Assembly (NCBI RefSeq): GCF_007679325.1
Contig: NZ_VEGI01000001.1
Span: 434,001-498,000, forward strand
Length of the DNA stretch: 64,000 nt
Origin: Arthrobacter sp. U41
Lineage (GTDB): Bacteria > Actinomycetota > Actinomycetes > Actinomycetales > Micrococcaceae
Direction: 5' to 3'
Positions 25,064 through 34,687 of this stretch are shown piece by piece. How positions within the stretch are numbered: the first letter of the stretch is position 1; each line of letters starts with the position of its first letter. The notes under the pieces are model-generated. The model saw only the letters and a list, made by a program, of their open reading frames with translations. It searched no databases and had not been told where the DNA came from. A program made the position numbers and the translations under genes.

Positions 25064-26152
25064 TTACTTTCTGGCGATGAAGTAGGCGTTGAACGGATCC
25101 GACTCGATGTCCTTGGACTCCACGTTCGCGAAGCCGGCGTCGGCGAGCATCGACTGTGCGAGCTGTTCGCCCCAGACTGTGCCCAGCCCGTCGCCGTCGA
25201 GTCCGAGCGAAACGCTCATGCAGTGGAAGGTCGAGATCGCGTACAGGTAGCTGCCCAAGGGAAGCTCAACGTTCTCCTCCACCTTGCTGGATGCCTTGAT
25301 GTCCACCATCAGGAAGGTCCCGTCCTGCCGCAGCGCCCGGCGGACGTTGCGCAGCACCGACGCAGGATGCGCCTGGTCGTGGATGGCGTCGAAGGCCGTC
25401 ACCACGTCGAAGCAGGCCTCGACGTCCAGGCCGGCCACGTCAACCACCTCGAAGCTGGCGTTCGCCAGTCCCATCCGTTCCGCCTCGCCGCGGGCGGCGC
25501 GGATGGCCCCCACGGAGAAGTCGTAGCCGGTGAACTTACTGGCGGGGAAAGCCTGGGCCATGAGGTTGATGGCGTGGCCGCTGCCGCAGCCGATGTCGGC
25601 GACGTCGATCCCGGCCCTCAGCCGCTCAGGCAGCCCGGGTACCAGCGGCAGGATCACCTCCAGGAGTGCCGCGTCGTGCACGGCCGCGCTGGTCTGGGCC
25701 ATGTTCCGGTGGAAGTGGGGGTAGTCCTCGTAGGACAGCCCGCTGCCGTGCCGGAAACGCTCGATGATCTTCTGTTCAACTTCGCCCATCATGGAAATGT
25801 GCTGCATCAAAATGGCCATGTTGTCAGGGCCCGCGGCGCTGGTCAGGACGGCAGCATGCTCGCGGGGCAGCCAGTACGTCCCGGCCGCCGGGTCGTACTG
25901 GACCACGCGCGCCGCGGTCATTCCGCCCAGCCATTCGCGCACATAGCGTTCGTTGAGGTCGCTGGCGTCGGCGATCTGGTCGCTGGTGGCGGCAGGCAGG
26001 CCTGCCAGTGTCTCGAACAGGCCGGTCTGGTGCCCGACGCTGGTCAGCAGTGCGGTCGCAGCATCGTTCAGGATGCCCACGAAGCGTCCGGCGAAGGCCC
26101 TGGAGGCCTCGGCGTCGAACTCCGACAGTGATGTTTCCAACTCGATGGTCAT
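25064..26152 (-). CDS. class I SAM-dependent methyltransferase with winged-helix N-terminus
   Basis: 362 residues. The N-terminal 100 form a helical/winged-helix region ([40 protein letters not shown]), as in O-methyltransferase-like and Rv2258c-type proteins. The SAM domain has motif [19 protein letters not shown], motif II in [16 protein letters not shown], and [20 protein letters not shown] small-molecule acceptor is likely but unidentified. ATG at 26152 with GAGAGGAA upstream; the ORF start at 26227 lacks support. Downstream of the TPR-LuxR gene on the same strand. Confidence 0.88.
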   Translation of the reverse strand: MTIELETSLSEFDAEASRAFAGRFVGILNDAATALLTSVGHQTGLFETLAGLPAATSDQIADASDLNERYVREWLGGMTAARVVQYDPAAGTYWLPREHAAVLTSAAGPDNMAILMQHISMMGEVEQKIIERFRHGSGLSYEDYPHFHRNMAQTSAAVHDAALLEVILPLVPGLPERLRAGIDVADIGCGSGHAINLMAQAFPASKFTGYDFSVGAIRAARGEAERMGLANASFEVVDVAGLDVEACFDVVTAFDAIHDQAHPASVLRNVRRALRQDGTFLMVDIKASSKVEENVELPLGSYLYAISTFHCMSVSLGLDGDGLGTVWGEQLAQSMLADAGFANVESKDIESDPFNAYFIARK

Positions 26153-26325
26153 TGGTGTTCCTCTCTTTGCCACAGGCGTCTGTGCCTGATTGATTCCAGC
26201 GTAGGAATTGCCGGGTGCCGCCAGCATCGGGCGAACGATGCGTTCTGTTCGGAGCCCATGGGGCGAATCATGCAGACGCCCGGTCCGCCAGGTGCCGCCC
26301 GGCTCGCCCCATAAGGCAACGGGAA

Positions 26326-27948
26326 CTAGCGGCGCGGCTGCAGGCCGTGTTCGTGGGCCCAGGCTGCGGCGGCCGTACGCGAGGAGACGCCGATCTTGGC
26401 ATAGATGTTCGCCAGGTGCCTGCCCACCGTCTTCTGGCTGATGAACAATGCCTCGGCGGTTTGCTTGTTGCTGGCACCCGAGGCGGTGAACGACAGCACG
26501 TCCGCCTCGCGCTCGGTCAGCCCGCCGGGAAGCCTGCCGCCGTCGAGCCTGCGCACATCCGGCAGGGCACCGAGTTCGTGGTAGATCGCAAGCGCGGTCG
26601 CCGAATCGGCGGCGGCAACACTGGGCTGTCCCAGCCCACGGTGCGCCTGGGCGAGTAGTTCGTAGACTCTCGCTGTGTCGTAGCGGGCGTGCAGGGTCCG
26701 GTACTCGTGGACCACGGCCTGGAGCACAGGCAACGCCTCCGCGTACTGCGACTGCGCGATCAGCATGGCGGCGCGGGCGTGCCCGGCCCAGGCACGGAAA
26801 CCTGCGGTGGCGAAGACGGCTGCGGTTTCCTCCAGCCGGGCGCAGAGCCGCTCGGCCTCATCAACGTGTCCCAGAGCCAGGGCGATTTCGACGCCGGACA
26901 ACAGCAGCCGTGCACATGCCAGCCGGTCCCTCCCGGCCAAGGCCGCGCACAGTCCGGCCCACGCCGCATCGTTCTTCCCGGCGGCATGCTGGAGCAAAGA
27001 CTCCCCCGGCTGCGGATCGGTCCCCAACTCCCGGGCCCGGGCGTACGCGTTCCCAGCACCGCTGATGTCCCCGCGAAGCCGGCGTATTTCGCCCAGCTGG
27101 TAGTAGGCCTCGCCCGCCACCCAGTTGTTCCGGCCCACGAGCTCCGCCCCGCTGTGCTCGATCGCCGGCTCCGCCGCGTCCCAGCCACCTTCGATGCTCA
27201 GCAGCTGCAGCCGGTGGATGCGGCAGATGCCGGCATACACCGCGTCTCCCACAAACTGCTGGCCCCACTGCTCAGTGGCGTCAGTCCAGGCCCGCATCCG
27301 GTGCAGGTCGGCCAGTTCGTGGCACGCGTGGATCACCGTGCAGTAGATTTCGCCGGCCCATTCCGGCGGCAGCCGGCCGGCGAGTACCGGCAGCATCGCC
27401 TCGTCCAGCCGGGCAAAGCCTGATGCGGTGCTGCCGCTGCGCAGATCAGCGAGGCCGCCGAGCACCAAACCGAAGGAGGTGAGTGCGGGATCGCGCAGGT
27501 CCCGTCCCAAGTCCTGCAACTTGACCGCTGTCTCCCTCGCCGGGCGCAGGTCCCCGAGACTCAGCGCGAGGCAGGCATCCAGGTAAAGCAGATAGCCGTG
27601 CTCCGGTCCTTCCGGAAGACCCTGCAGTAGTCCCCGGGCACGGCTCACCCAGCCGGAAGCGATGACCACATCGCCGCGGATGAACCACAGCAGCCCCAGG
27701 TGCAGGGCCTTCATGGCCGCATCTGCTGCGTCGCCGTCGTCCTGGAAGCGGTGGTAGACGTCCTCGGACACCTCAAACGATTCCTTGACCTGCCCAAGCC
27801 ACCACGCGGCCCTGCCCAGAAGACTCAAGTCCCCCGGCCCCAGTTCCGACAACGCGCGGGCCTGGCTGAGCTGCCGGTAAGCAGCATGCCAGTCGCCGCG
27901 GGCGTACGCCGCCCGCGCCGTGGCCAGCAACCCGTCAAGCTCGTCCAT
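26326..27948 (-). CDS. LuxR-family transcriptional regulator with TPR-like helical domain
   Basis: About 540 residues. Most of the length is Ala/Leu-rich paired helices typical of tetratricopeptide arrays (for example [37 protein letters not shown]). The last 65 residues are a LuxR-type helix-turn-helix ([39 protein letters not shown]). No AAA/STAND ATPase module is present, so this is not a full LAL regulator. ATG at 27948 gives a sensible start; a TTG at 28029 is an alternative lying 20 bases after the PaaK-like gene. It may regulate the flanking methyltransferase and ligase-like genes. Confidence 0.85.
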   Translation of the reverse strand: MDELDGLLATARAAYARGDWHAAYRQLSQARALSELGPGDLSLLGRAAWWLGQVKESFEVSEDVYHRFQDDGDAADAAMKALHLGLLWFIRGDVVIASGWVSRARGLLQGLPEGPEHGYLLYLDACLALSLGDLRPARETAVKLQDLGRDLRDPALTSFGLVLGGLADLRSGSTASGFARLDEAMLPVLAGRLPPEWAGEIYCTVIHACHELADLHRMRAWTDATEQWGQQFVGDAVYAGICRIHRLQLLSIEGGWDAAEPAIEHSGAELVGRNNWVAGEAYYQLGEIRRLRGDISGAGNAYARARELGTDPQPGESLLQHAAGKNDAAWAGLCAALAGRDRLACARLLLSGVEIALALGHVDEAERLCARLEETAAVFATAGFRAWAGHARAAMLIAQSQYAEALPVLQAVVHEYRTLHARYDTARVYELLAQAHRGLGQPSVAAADSATALAIYHELGALPDVRRLDGGRLPGGLTEREADVLSFTASGASNKQTAEALFISQKTVGRHLANIYAKIGVSSRTAAAAWAHEHGLQPRR

Positions 27949-28049
27949 CCCAGACACCACTTCAACGGTAGCGCCGCAGATGGCAGCCGGTCGAGCCGGT
28001 TTCGCGAGCAAGTCCAGCTTCACACTCAAGGCAGGCCGGCGGCCGGCGG

Positions 28050-29474
28050 TTACGACGAAGGTGGTCCGGCCGGCAAGGGAACAAGCGTGCGGTACTTTCC
28101 GCCGGTGGTCTGTTCCGGCGGCTCCGGAGCATCTTCCACGGTGACATGGGCCAAGCCAAGGTCGGCAAGCAGGGCGGTGATGCCCTCCCGTACCGTTCCC
28201 CGGACGCGTTCGCCGTCTGCGGCCGGGTCCGGGCGCAGCCTCACCGACAGGCTGGCGGGTGCGGTCTGGACGATCTGGAACAGCGCCACCCCCGGGGTCC
28301 GGTCGACAACTGTCGCCAGAGCGAGCGGTGGCACCTTCACCACGCCGTGGCCGTCCGCGGCAGGGAAGGTGAGCACGTCCGAGGCCCTCCCCTGCACCCG
28401 GATCGCCGGCGCCGGGTCCCTGCAGGGGCAGGGATCAGGCCTGACCAGGACGCGGTCGCCGACGTCGTAGCGGATGATGGGCTGAACGCGATTGGCAAGG
28501 TTCGTGATCAGTGCCGTGTGCGAGACGGTCCCCGGCGGCACGGGCCGGTAGTCGGCGTCGACCGGTTCGACGATCACCCAGTCCTGGAGCAGATGCAGCC
28601 AGCCCTGGCCGCAGCCATAGGCCGAGTATCCGGCCTCGGTGCACCCGTACACCTCCCGCACGACAGCGCCGAAAGCCTCTTCCAGGCGGTCCCGCTCATC
28701 CGGGGGCAACCCCTCGGCCGTGCTGAGAACCAGTACGGGGTGCACCCGCAGCCGGCCCGCCTGTTGCTCTGTAGCCAGCAGCCGCAAGGCGCTGGCGTAA
28801 CCCCCGAGCAGGGCCGGGCCGAAACTGTTCAGCTGAGCCACCAGCCGGGGCAGGGGCGTGTGGACCGAGAACACTCCCAGTTTGCGGTGCCGGCGCGGCT
28901 TCTCCTGTTTCTCCCGGGTGCTGGCGGCAACGGAGAGAAAGTGCCCGCCGGTGGCAACCACGCCGGCGAACCGCGCCCCGCGGCGGATCATCCGGACTAT
29001 GTCCCGCCAGGACAACCATTTGGCGGTCAGGATACCCATCAGGCCTGAGGTCACCGCCCAGTACCGGTCATCGAGCACGAAGATGCCCCGAGTTCCGGTG
29101 GTGCCGGCGGTGGTAGCCACCAGATACTTCCCGGCAAACCGGCGCCCGATCCGCACCGGGTCCGCCACAAACTCCTGGACCCCGGCCAGGGTCACTGCCG
29201 GATCCGTGGCGACGTCGTCGAAGTGGGCCATCAGCTCGTTCTTGTTTGTCACCGGCAGCAGGGTGACGTCCACGATGTGCTCGGGCAGCCCCCTGTACAG
29301 CTCCCGGTAATAGACAGAATGGGTGCGCGCGTAGGCGACGAGCTCGGTCAGACGCGCCTTCTGTCGGCGCCGGATCTCGTCAGGACCCTTCCGGTGGGCC
29401 TGGAAGGCGTCCCACCACACCCGGGCCGCGCTGATCCCCCGGTCGCCAGTCAACGCCCGCCGCCGCAATTTCAT
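28050..29474 (-). CDS. PaaK-like adenylate-forming enzyme
   Basis: About 474 residues of the phenylacetate-CoA ligase / F390-synthetase-related group. Seen: an N-terminal helical region (RQKARLTELVAYARTHSVYY), the P-loop-like ATTAGTTGTRG, AALLGGYA-type core FGPALLGGYASALRLL, the adenylate motif REVYGCTEAG, and LITNLANRVQPIIRYDVGDR with a Cys pair (PDPCPC) near the C-terminal hinge. These enzymes activate a carboxylic acid with ATP, usually to a CoA thioester; the substrate is unknown. ATG at 29474 (MKLRRRALTG). First of three leftward genes, with the TPR-LuxR regulator 20-100 bases behind. Confidence 0.85.
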   Translation of the reverse strand: MKLRRRALTGDRGISAARVWWDAFQAHRKGPDEIRRRQKARLTELVAYARTHSVYYRELYRGLPEHIVDVTLLPVTNKNELMAHFDDVATDPAVTLAGVQEFVADPVRIGRRFAGKYLVATTAGTTGTRGIFVLDDRYWAVTSGLMGILTAKWLSWRDIVRMIRRGARFAGVVATGGHFLSVAASTREKQEKPRRHRKLGVFSVHTPLPRLVAQLNSFGPALLGGYASALRLLATEQQAGRLRVHPVLVLSTAEGLPPDERDRLEEAFGAVVREVYGCTEAGYSAYGCGQGWLHLLQDWVIVEPVDADYRPVPPGTVSHTALITNLANRVQPIIRYDVGDRVLVRPDPCPCRDPAPAIRVQGRASDVLTFPAADGHGVVKVPPLALATVVDRTPGVALFQIVQTAPASLSVRLRPDPAADGERVRGTVREGITALLADLGLAHVTVEDAPEPPEQTTGGKYRTLVPLPAGPPSS

Positions 29475-29794
29475 GCCACGACTATAGATCTGGTCCTGAC
29501 ACCGGGACAGGGTCAATCGACAGGTGCACAGCCATACTGAACGCCCTGACAGCCATGAGTACCTGAGCCACCGGCCGGCATCGAGTCGAACAGACCAACC
29601 AAGGCCAGCTGACCCGTATAGAGCCAGTCGACATCGTTCCGGTCTGCTTCCGTAGTCCTGGCCGAACGATAGGACCCCGCACGCTCTCGGCGTGCGGGGT
29701 CGAACCGGTTTTCAAAGTGCTCACAGGAAGGACTGCGGACCGGCCAAGGGACGACATCCCTCGAGTGTCAGTGTTGCCCGGTAACCTCGGGGTC
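29475..29794. other. 320-base divergent intergenic stretch with one hairpin
   Basis: No supportable gene. It lies between the leftward PaaK-like gene and a rightward membrane protein and must hold their promoters, which I could not place with confidence. A 12-bp inverted repeat (29673-29684 with 29690-29701) has the core CCCCGCACG pairing with CGTGCGGGG and is followed by GGTTTTC on the plus side. No gene reads into it now, so it may be a terminator left from a lost neighbour. Confidence 0.6.
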
Positions 29795-30562
29795 ATGACT
29801 GAAAGACCGCAACTGGTGAACCGAGCACGCGATTGGATCGCAGAGGCCCGTACATTTCACTACCAGCAGCTCACCACGCACCGCAGAGTGAGGCGCCTCG
29901 GAAAGACCCGCCTGACATTCACCACCGGCCAGGCCCTAACCAACGTGGGCGCCTTTTTTGCTGCGGGGTCGACAGGCTCAATCGGCTTACCGGATTGGGC
30001 TGTCTTGGGTGTTTTGCTCGGAGGATTCCTAGGGGGCAAATACCTGTTCCCGATACCGGTCAGCAGTATCGCTAGTCGGAGAGGCCCTGCCGATGTGGTC
30101 AGTAAGAGCGCTACGGAGCTCGACACTATGAGTCCAGAGGAAATCCGGGTATACGAGAACAACATGGTTCTGAAGCACCGACTCAAGGGCCCCGGAGGAC
30201 TGGGGGCCGCACAATCGCTGCAGCGCCAGCAAGAGGCAAGCCGGAAAGCGGAGGAGGCCGCTGGCCTGGTCGCTGGAAGCCTAACCGGGCTGTCGCTGTT
30301 TGATGCTCAGGCATTTGGCTCCGCTGTTCGAATGCATGAACGTCTTGAGAGTCGGTGGCTTGCCTACGAGGTTGACCCGAAACTGCAGTTCGATTTTCCG
30401 GCGATGTCCGATGCAGCTTTCCCCGCTACCGCGGCCATGATCAGGGCTAGGCGCAAGGCCGAGCAGGCGAAGTCAGAAGGCAACACGGCGAACTACCAGT
30501 CCGCAGTGGCGGTGTTCGGCGAGGCGCTGACGGCAGCCGAGGCCGCAGCCGGTGTGCCCTAG
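29795..30562 (+). CDS. hypothetical membrane protein
   Basis: 255 residues. A short basic region, then a hydrophobic helical pair at about 48-90 (QALTNVGAFFAAG, WAVLGVLLGGFLGGKYLFPI). The rest is a long cytosolic helical domain with alternating charged residues (LQRQQEASRKAEEAAGLVAG, AAMIRARRKAEQAKSEGN). ATG at 29795; the frame open from 29717 is not supported. Family not recognised; located in an accessory strip with pseudogenes and likely a strain-specific gene. Confidence 0.6.
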   Translation: MTERPQLVNRARDWIAEARTFHYQQLTTHRRVRRLGKTRLTFTTGQALTNVGAFFAAGSTGSIGLPDWAVLGVLLGGFLGGKYLFPIPVSSIASRRGPADVVSKSATELDTMSPEEIRVYENNMVLKHRLKGPGGLGAAQSLQRQQEASRKAEEAAGLVAGSLTGLSLFDAQAFGSAVRMHERLESRWLAYEVDPKLQFDFPAMSDAAFPATAAMIRARRKAEQAKSEGNTANYQSAVAVFGEALTAAEAAAGVP

Positions 30563-30579
30563 AAGTCGCCCACCGGACT

Positions 30580-30963
30580 AACGAATTCACATCCAGCGCC
30601 GATTCGCCCGAAAGGAATCCAGCGCGCCGATCCACTATCTGGTGGGTGACCCGGACGTACCTGAGCTCGCGATTCAGCTGATGGGCCCAAAGGGCGAGGA
30701 TGTGAATTCCGTCCACCGAATACGGCAGGTGCCAGGGCAGATTGGGGCTGCGAACTCCGTAAGGCTGTAACGAAGGCTGGCGATACCCAAAAGCCGAGAC
30801 CTTTGTTTCGGTTACTGCCCGTCCAAGCCGCAAACGGGTGGGCAGCTGAGGAATTGTCTCTCTTTGCGACTTCTTGAAGGATAAGGACGTTGGGTTGCCG
30901 CGCCTCAATCAAGTGACGTTTCTTGTAATTCGCCATGGAGCAGTCACGCGAGACGATTCGCAC
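30580..30963 (-). pseudogene. frameshifted endonuclease/exonuclease/phosphatase remnant
   Basis: Two overlapping minus-strand frames each carry part of one protein. Frame one, from a GTG at 30963, reads RIVSRDCSMANYKKRHLIEA, then NVLILQEVAKRD and FAAWTGS, the start of an EEP-family enzyme (RIVSWNC and LQE motifs). Near 30790 the likeness moves to the next frame: SVDGIHILALWAHQLN, VRVTHQIVD, FLSGESAL. The Asp-Asn (GDFN) motif expected after GESAL is lost and SDH is absent. The gene is therefore broken by at least one frameshift plus 3' loss. The intact EEP gene at 2008 is not a close relative, judging by its motifs. Confidence 0.7.
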
Positions 30964-31072
30964 TGGGATCCATTGTTCTCGGCCGCCGGAATCCTATCGG
31001 GCGCGCCGCCCCCGCTATCGGCTTTCCGAGGGCTGCATTCGTAGGCAAAATCCTGGCGGGATGAGAGACAAA

Positions 31073-31102
31073 ACGGCCCCGCCTACATTCGTGCGGGGCC
31101 GT
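31073..31102 (-). terminator. hairpin terminator, minus strand
   Basis: A 10-bp perfect GC stem (31073-31082 with 31093-31102) followed on the minus strand by TTTTG. The nearest upstream minus-strand gene is the DHFR-like gene 370 bases away. Just before the hairpin on that strand an open frame ends in SIYNRRFVTEE and TGA, which may be the tail of a deleted gene that this terminator served. Confidence 0.6.
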
Positions 31103-31316
31103 TCCGGGTCAATCACTCCTCAGTGACGAAACGACGATTGTAGATGGACAGGCTTCTTGGCCCAAAGAACCGTCGCTCCCCCGCGTAGTTCCGCCGAGGC
31201 GGTAGCCCGCTCGGTCCGGGAAATGGACAAATTAGTTGGTCCTTTGTACTCCCCTCGCTATTCCGTATCCTGTTGTCCGCCACCGCTTTTTGAACGGCCG
31301 GCCGGCAGTTCCGCCC

Positions 31317-31469
31317 TCAGGTCGAACGAAGTCGTTCTATGTGGCGGCGCTGTTCCATGTCGTCCTGCTTGACGTGAACGCTGACAAGGACACGATCACC
31401 GTCCGGCTCGTAGTAGATCCGGCCCATGTCCTCGCTGCCGTGGAGTACTTCCCCGACCACGCGGAGCAA
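31317..31469 (-). CDS. possible small protein after the DHFR-like gene
   Basis: A 50-residue frame beginning at a TTG six bases beyond the DHFR-like stop, with GAGGCG about ten bases upstream. The sequence is protein-like: VGEVLHGSEDMGRIYYEPDG, RVLVSVHVKQDD, EQRRHIERLR. It shows no low-complexity bias. It could be a real coupled gene or the remnant of a longer one. I do not recognise it. Confidence 0.35.
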   Translation of the reverse strand: MLRVVGEVLHGSEDMGRIYYEPDGDRVLVSVHVKQDDMEQRRHIERLRST

Positions 31470-31475
31470 TTGCGG

Positions 31476-32039
31476 TCATCGCCTCGTCTCGTACCTGGTC
31501 AGGACCACGCCGCCGGGAAACGTCCGCGTCTCCACCAGGTTCAGGTTCACCCAGCTGTCCAGCGAGGTGAAGAACGGAGTGCCGCCGCCCACCAGGACCG
31601 GATGGGTGGCTAGCGCGTATTCGTCGATCAGCCCGGCCCGCATGGCCGCCCCGGCGAGCGTTGCGCCGCCGACGCTCATCAGGCCGCCGTCCCCGGCCTT
31701 GAGCCGGGTGATCTCGGCGATCGCGTCGCCGGTGACCAGGCGGGTGTTCCAGTCGACCTTGTCGATCGTCGAGGAGAACACCACCTTCGGCGTGTCCCGC
31801 CAGTTCCGCGCGAATTCGATCTCCGCCGGGGTGGCGTTGGGCTGCTGGTCGCCGGTCGGCCAGTAGGAGCTCATTGTCTCCCACAGCTTGCGCCCGTACA
31901 GCGACAGGCTGCTAGCCCGCTCCTGGTCGAGCCACCACTGGAACAGTTCGTCGCTCGGCCCGCCCCAGCCGATGTCGTCGCCGGCCGCGGCGATGTAGCC
32001 GTCCAGGGTCAGATTCATGCCGTAGACCAGTTTCCGCAC
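31476..32039 (-). CDS. dihydrofolate reductase family protein (RibD C-terminal type)
   Basis: 187 residues, a second RibD_C-type reductase, related in pattern to the one at 9979. Motifs: VRKLVYGMNLTLDGYIAA, LYGRKLWETMSSYWP, PKVVFSSTIDKVDWN, GLMSVGGATLAGAAMRAGLI and HPVLVGGGTPFF. GTG at 32039 eight bases after GAAGG. The physiological substrate is unknown. It sits in the accessory strip without related neighbours. Confidence 0.87.
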   Translation of the reverse strand: MRKLVYGMNLTLDGYIAAAGDDIGWGGPSDELFQWWLDQERASSLSLYGRKLWETMSSYWPTGDQQPNATPAEIEFARNWRDTPKVVFSSTIDKVDWNTRLVTGDAIAEITRLKAGDGGLMSVGGATLAGAAMRAGLIDEYALATHPVLVGGGTPFFTSLDSWVNLNLVETRTFPGGVVLTRYETRR

Positions 32040-32517
32040 GGCGCCAGCCTTCCGTCTCGTAGTGATCGAGGGCGTCATTGAACTCTGTCGTCCCGCACAT
32101 GATCAGCAGCATCCTGTCCCTCATGGAGCCACCGTAACTGCCCATGATCTGGATGCCATAGCCTCCGGTCCGCGTTTCAACGGAGCTGCCCGGTGAAGCA
32201 TTGGCTAAAGGGCACCAAGGGTGCCGTTTAGCGCTGCAAAAACACCGCCACATATCGCTGCGAATCACATTCGGGTCGTTTTCGGAGGCTTGCCATGGGC
32301 GGGTCAGAAACGGTCGTTTTGATCGCCGTTAATCAGCAGCCGGTCTCGTCAGCTCTCGAAGGAGCAGACCAGGGTTTGTTTGCTCAGCTACTGGGCCTAG
32401 GGAGACTGACAGTGTTCACCGCCCCCGGCGGCGGATAGGCGCCCAATTCCCGCAACCTCCACCCTCTTGTGACTTCCTCCGAACGTGTGGGAATCTGCTT
32501 GAAGTAGAGAGAGGTCC
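32040..32517. other. 478-base stretch without a recognised gene
   Basis: Divergent region between the DHFR-like gene and the FAD oxidoreductase. A minus-strand frame (31912-32268) includes RDRMLLIMCGTTEFNDALDH but its other half is a shadow of the DHFR-like gene; I do not call it. The right end carries the ribosome site GAGAGAGG of the oxidoreductase. Base composition is less GC-rich around 32220-32400 than in the neighbours, in keeping with foreign or decayed DNA. Confidence 0.5.
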
Positions 32518-33921
32518 GTGAGTCCAATGGCACAGGGCACGGTGATCGACGGCGGTGCTGTCGATGAACTACAGACATCCTTTCGGGGTGAACTCGTCCG
32601 TCCGGATGATGCCGGTTACGACGAGCATCGCAAGGTGTGGAACGGTTCGATTGATCGCCGTCCCGCGCTCATAGCCCGATGTACCGGCGTCGCAGACATA
32701 CGCGCTGCCGTCCGGCTCGCCCGCTCGCAGGACCTGCTGGTCGCCGTGCGTGGCGGCGGTCACAGCTTCCCTGGGCTTTCAGTGTGCGACGACGGCATGC
32801 TCATCGACCTCGGGCTGATGAAAGGGATCCGAGTGGACCCGGAGGGGCGCACGGCACGTGTTCAGGCCGGAGTGCTGCTCGGCGAGCTCGATCGCGAGAC
32901 GCAGGAGTTCGGCCTCGCCGTTCCTTCGGGAATCGTCACCCATACCGGGCTGGCCGGCCTCACGCTCGGCGGCGGAATAGGTTGGGTCATGCGCAAGTAC
33001 GGGCTCACCATCGATCAATTGCTGTCCGTGGACGTGGTCACCGCCAACGGCGAGCTGGTCAGGGCCAGCGAGGATCAGAACGCCGACCTCTTCTGGGGAG
33101 TTCGCGGCGGCGGGGGCAACTTCGGCATCGTCACCGAATTCGAGTTCAAGCTCAACCCTGTGGGCCCGTACGTTATGGCAGGTCCGGTCTTCTGGCCCAT
33201 GGAGGATGCCCCGGAAGTCCTGCGGTTTTACCGCGATTGGATCGCAGACTGCCCCGACGAGCTCATGACGATCGCCGTGCAGCGGAGGGCTCCGGCCCTG
33301 CCGATCGTCCCGCCCGACCTGGTCGGCAAGCTGGTCGTGGCGGTCGTCGCCTGCTACGCGGGACCGGTCGAGGACGGTGAACGAGTCGTGCGGCCGCTCA
33401 AGGAATTCGGTTCGCCTGTGCTGGATCTTTGCCGGCCGAAGCCTTTTCTGGAGCATCAGAGGATGTTTGATCCGTCGTTCCCCCACGGCTGGTCCTACTA
33501 CGTCCGGTCCTGTGACGTCGCAGCCCTCGACGACGACGTCATCGACATCGTCGTCCAACACGGCAGGCGCATCACCTCGCCGGTCACCAGCGTTGCCCTG
33601 TGGCAGATGGGCGGAGCGGTGGGGCGGATCGACGACGGCGCCACCGCGTTCAATGGCCGCCAGGCAGGGTTCACCTTCAACATCAACGGCAACAGCAAGA
33701 CCGCCGATGGCTTCGACGCTGAGCGCCAATGGGCTCGCGACTATTGGTCCGCCCTCGCGCCCCACCACACCAGCGTCTACGTGAACTTCCTTATGGAAGA
33801 GGGTGAGGAGCGGGTCAGGCAGGCGTACGGGGCCGGTAAGTACGACCGGCTCAAGGCACTCAAGCGCAAGTACGACCCGACGAACTTCTTCACTCTCAAC
33901 CAGAACATCAAGCCCGGCTGA
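32518..33921 (+). CDS. FAD-binding oxidoreductase (berberine-bridge-enzyme-like)
   Basis: 467 residues with the PCMH-type FAD fold and a BBE C-terminal tail. Residues 55-100 hold AAVRLARSQDLLVAVRGGGH and SFPGLSVCDDG; the His after RGGG is the usual 8-alpha covalent FAD attachment. The second attachment Cys of bicovalent enzymes is replaced (GIVTHTGLAGLTLGGGIGW), so attachment is probably single. GVRGGGGNFGIVTEFEF and the BBE motif DPTNFFTLNQNIKP are intact. It oxidises an unknown alcohol, sugar or alkaloid-like substrate. Start GTG at 32518 or ATG at 32527. A nuclease remnant abuts its 3' end. Confidence 0.92.
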   Translation: MSPMAQGTVIDGGAVDELQTSFRGELVRPDDAGYDEHRKVWNGSIDRRPALIARCTGVADIRAAVRLARSQDLLVAVRGGGHSFPGLSVCDDGMLIDLGLMKGIRVDPEGRTARVQAGVLLGELDRETQEFGLAVPSGIVTHTGLAGLTLGGGIGWVMRKYGLTIDQLLSVDVVTANGELVRASEDQNADLFWGVRGGGGNFGIVTEFEFKLNPVGPYVMAGPVFWPMEDAPEVLRFYRDWIADCPDELMTIAVQRRAPALPIVPPDLVGKLVVAVVACYAGPVEDGERVVRPLKEFGSPVLDLCRPKPFLEHQRMFDPSFPHGWSYYVRSCDVAALDDDVIDIVVQHGRRITSPVTSVALWQMGGAVGRIDDGATAFNGRQAGFTFNINGNSKTADGFDAERQWARDYWSALAPHHTSVYVNFLMEEGEERVRQAYGAGKYDRLKALKRKYDPTNFFTLNQNIKPG

Positions 33922-34519
33922 CTTTCGCGGACAGATCCAGGAAGCCATTATCGAAAACGACTTCAAGGCGGCCGATCTGGGCAAGTTCCTGAAGCTGGAG
34001 AACAAGACCTTCAAGGCCGCCGTTCCGGCCGAAGCGGCAACCGTGTCCAAGGCGCCGCTGCGGACTGCCGTGCGCGGACTCGTCATCGCGGCGGAGGTCA
34101 GCGCGGGCTATGACCGGGACCGCTATTCCGGCGTCTGGCGTGATACCAACCGGGGATTGCCAGAACACGCAGGAGGAAGTCCTAGTCCAGGAGTCCAGGA
34201 CTGCCGTGTCCTATACCAGCCGGGGCTGCACGCCAGCACGGGACGCTGGGTGACGTCGTGGGATAACCGCGTCCACACGTCCGCGTCGACCGTGCAGATT
34301 GACCATCTGGTCCCTGTTCATGAAGCCTGGGGATCCGGGGCAAGGTACTGGTCCCAGGCACGGCGGGTGGCTTTCTACAACGACCTCGGGGACAGCCGCA
34401 GCCTGAGCGCCCAGACGTCCGCTCTCAACTCTTCAAAGCAGGCCAGTGGCCCGGAGACGTGGATGCCGCCGAAGAACCGCTGCGCGTACATCGGTCAGTG
34501 GGTGGCGGTGACCATTTGA
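33922..34519 (+). pseudogene. DUF1524/HNH-type nuclease remnant
   Basis: An open frame that runs out of the FAD gene in a different phase and has no ATG, GTG or TTG start of its own until a GTG at 34043. From about 34100 it matches the GmrSD C-terminal/DUF1524 HNH fold: VSAGYDRDRYSGVWRDTN, DCRVLYQPGLH, STVQIDHLVPVHEAW (the catalytic DH), YWSQARRVAFYNDLG, and ETWMPPKNRCAYIGQWVAV. It stops right after AVTI, losing about 20 terminal residues, and the expected ND-LNLLAV motif is degraded (NDLGDSRSLSAQ). No signal peptide remains. I read it as a 5'- and 3'-truncated secreted nuclease gene. Confidence 0.65.
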
Positions 34520-34687
34520 CAGTCAGCGACGTTGGCATGCCGGTAAACGGACAATCTCGCCGACTGGGCATGAGTCGCCATCCGCGCATTCTCGGTTCCC
34601 GGAAACTTCTATCCAAGTCTCGCCGCTAGCTATGTCGCCAAAATTGAGTCATGCCGCCCGGCCCGGGATGGGTACGTACGGAAAATT

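Noticed and set aside
29673-29701. tRNA 3' end (GGGTTCGAACC-like bases after the hairpin)
   Set aside because: No matching acceptor stem, anticodon arm or T-loop can be drawn around it.
29482-29796. A 104-codon minus-strand frame in the divergent gap
   Set aside because: It spans a strong hairpin, has no family likeness and no ribosome site.
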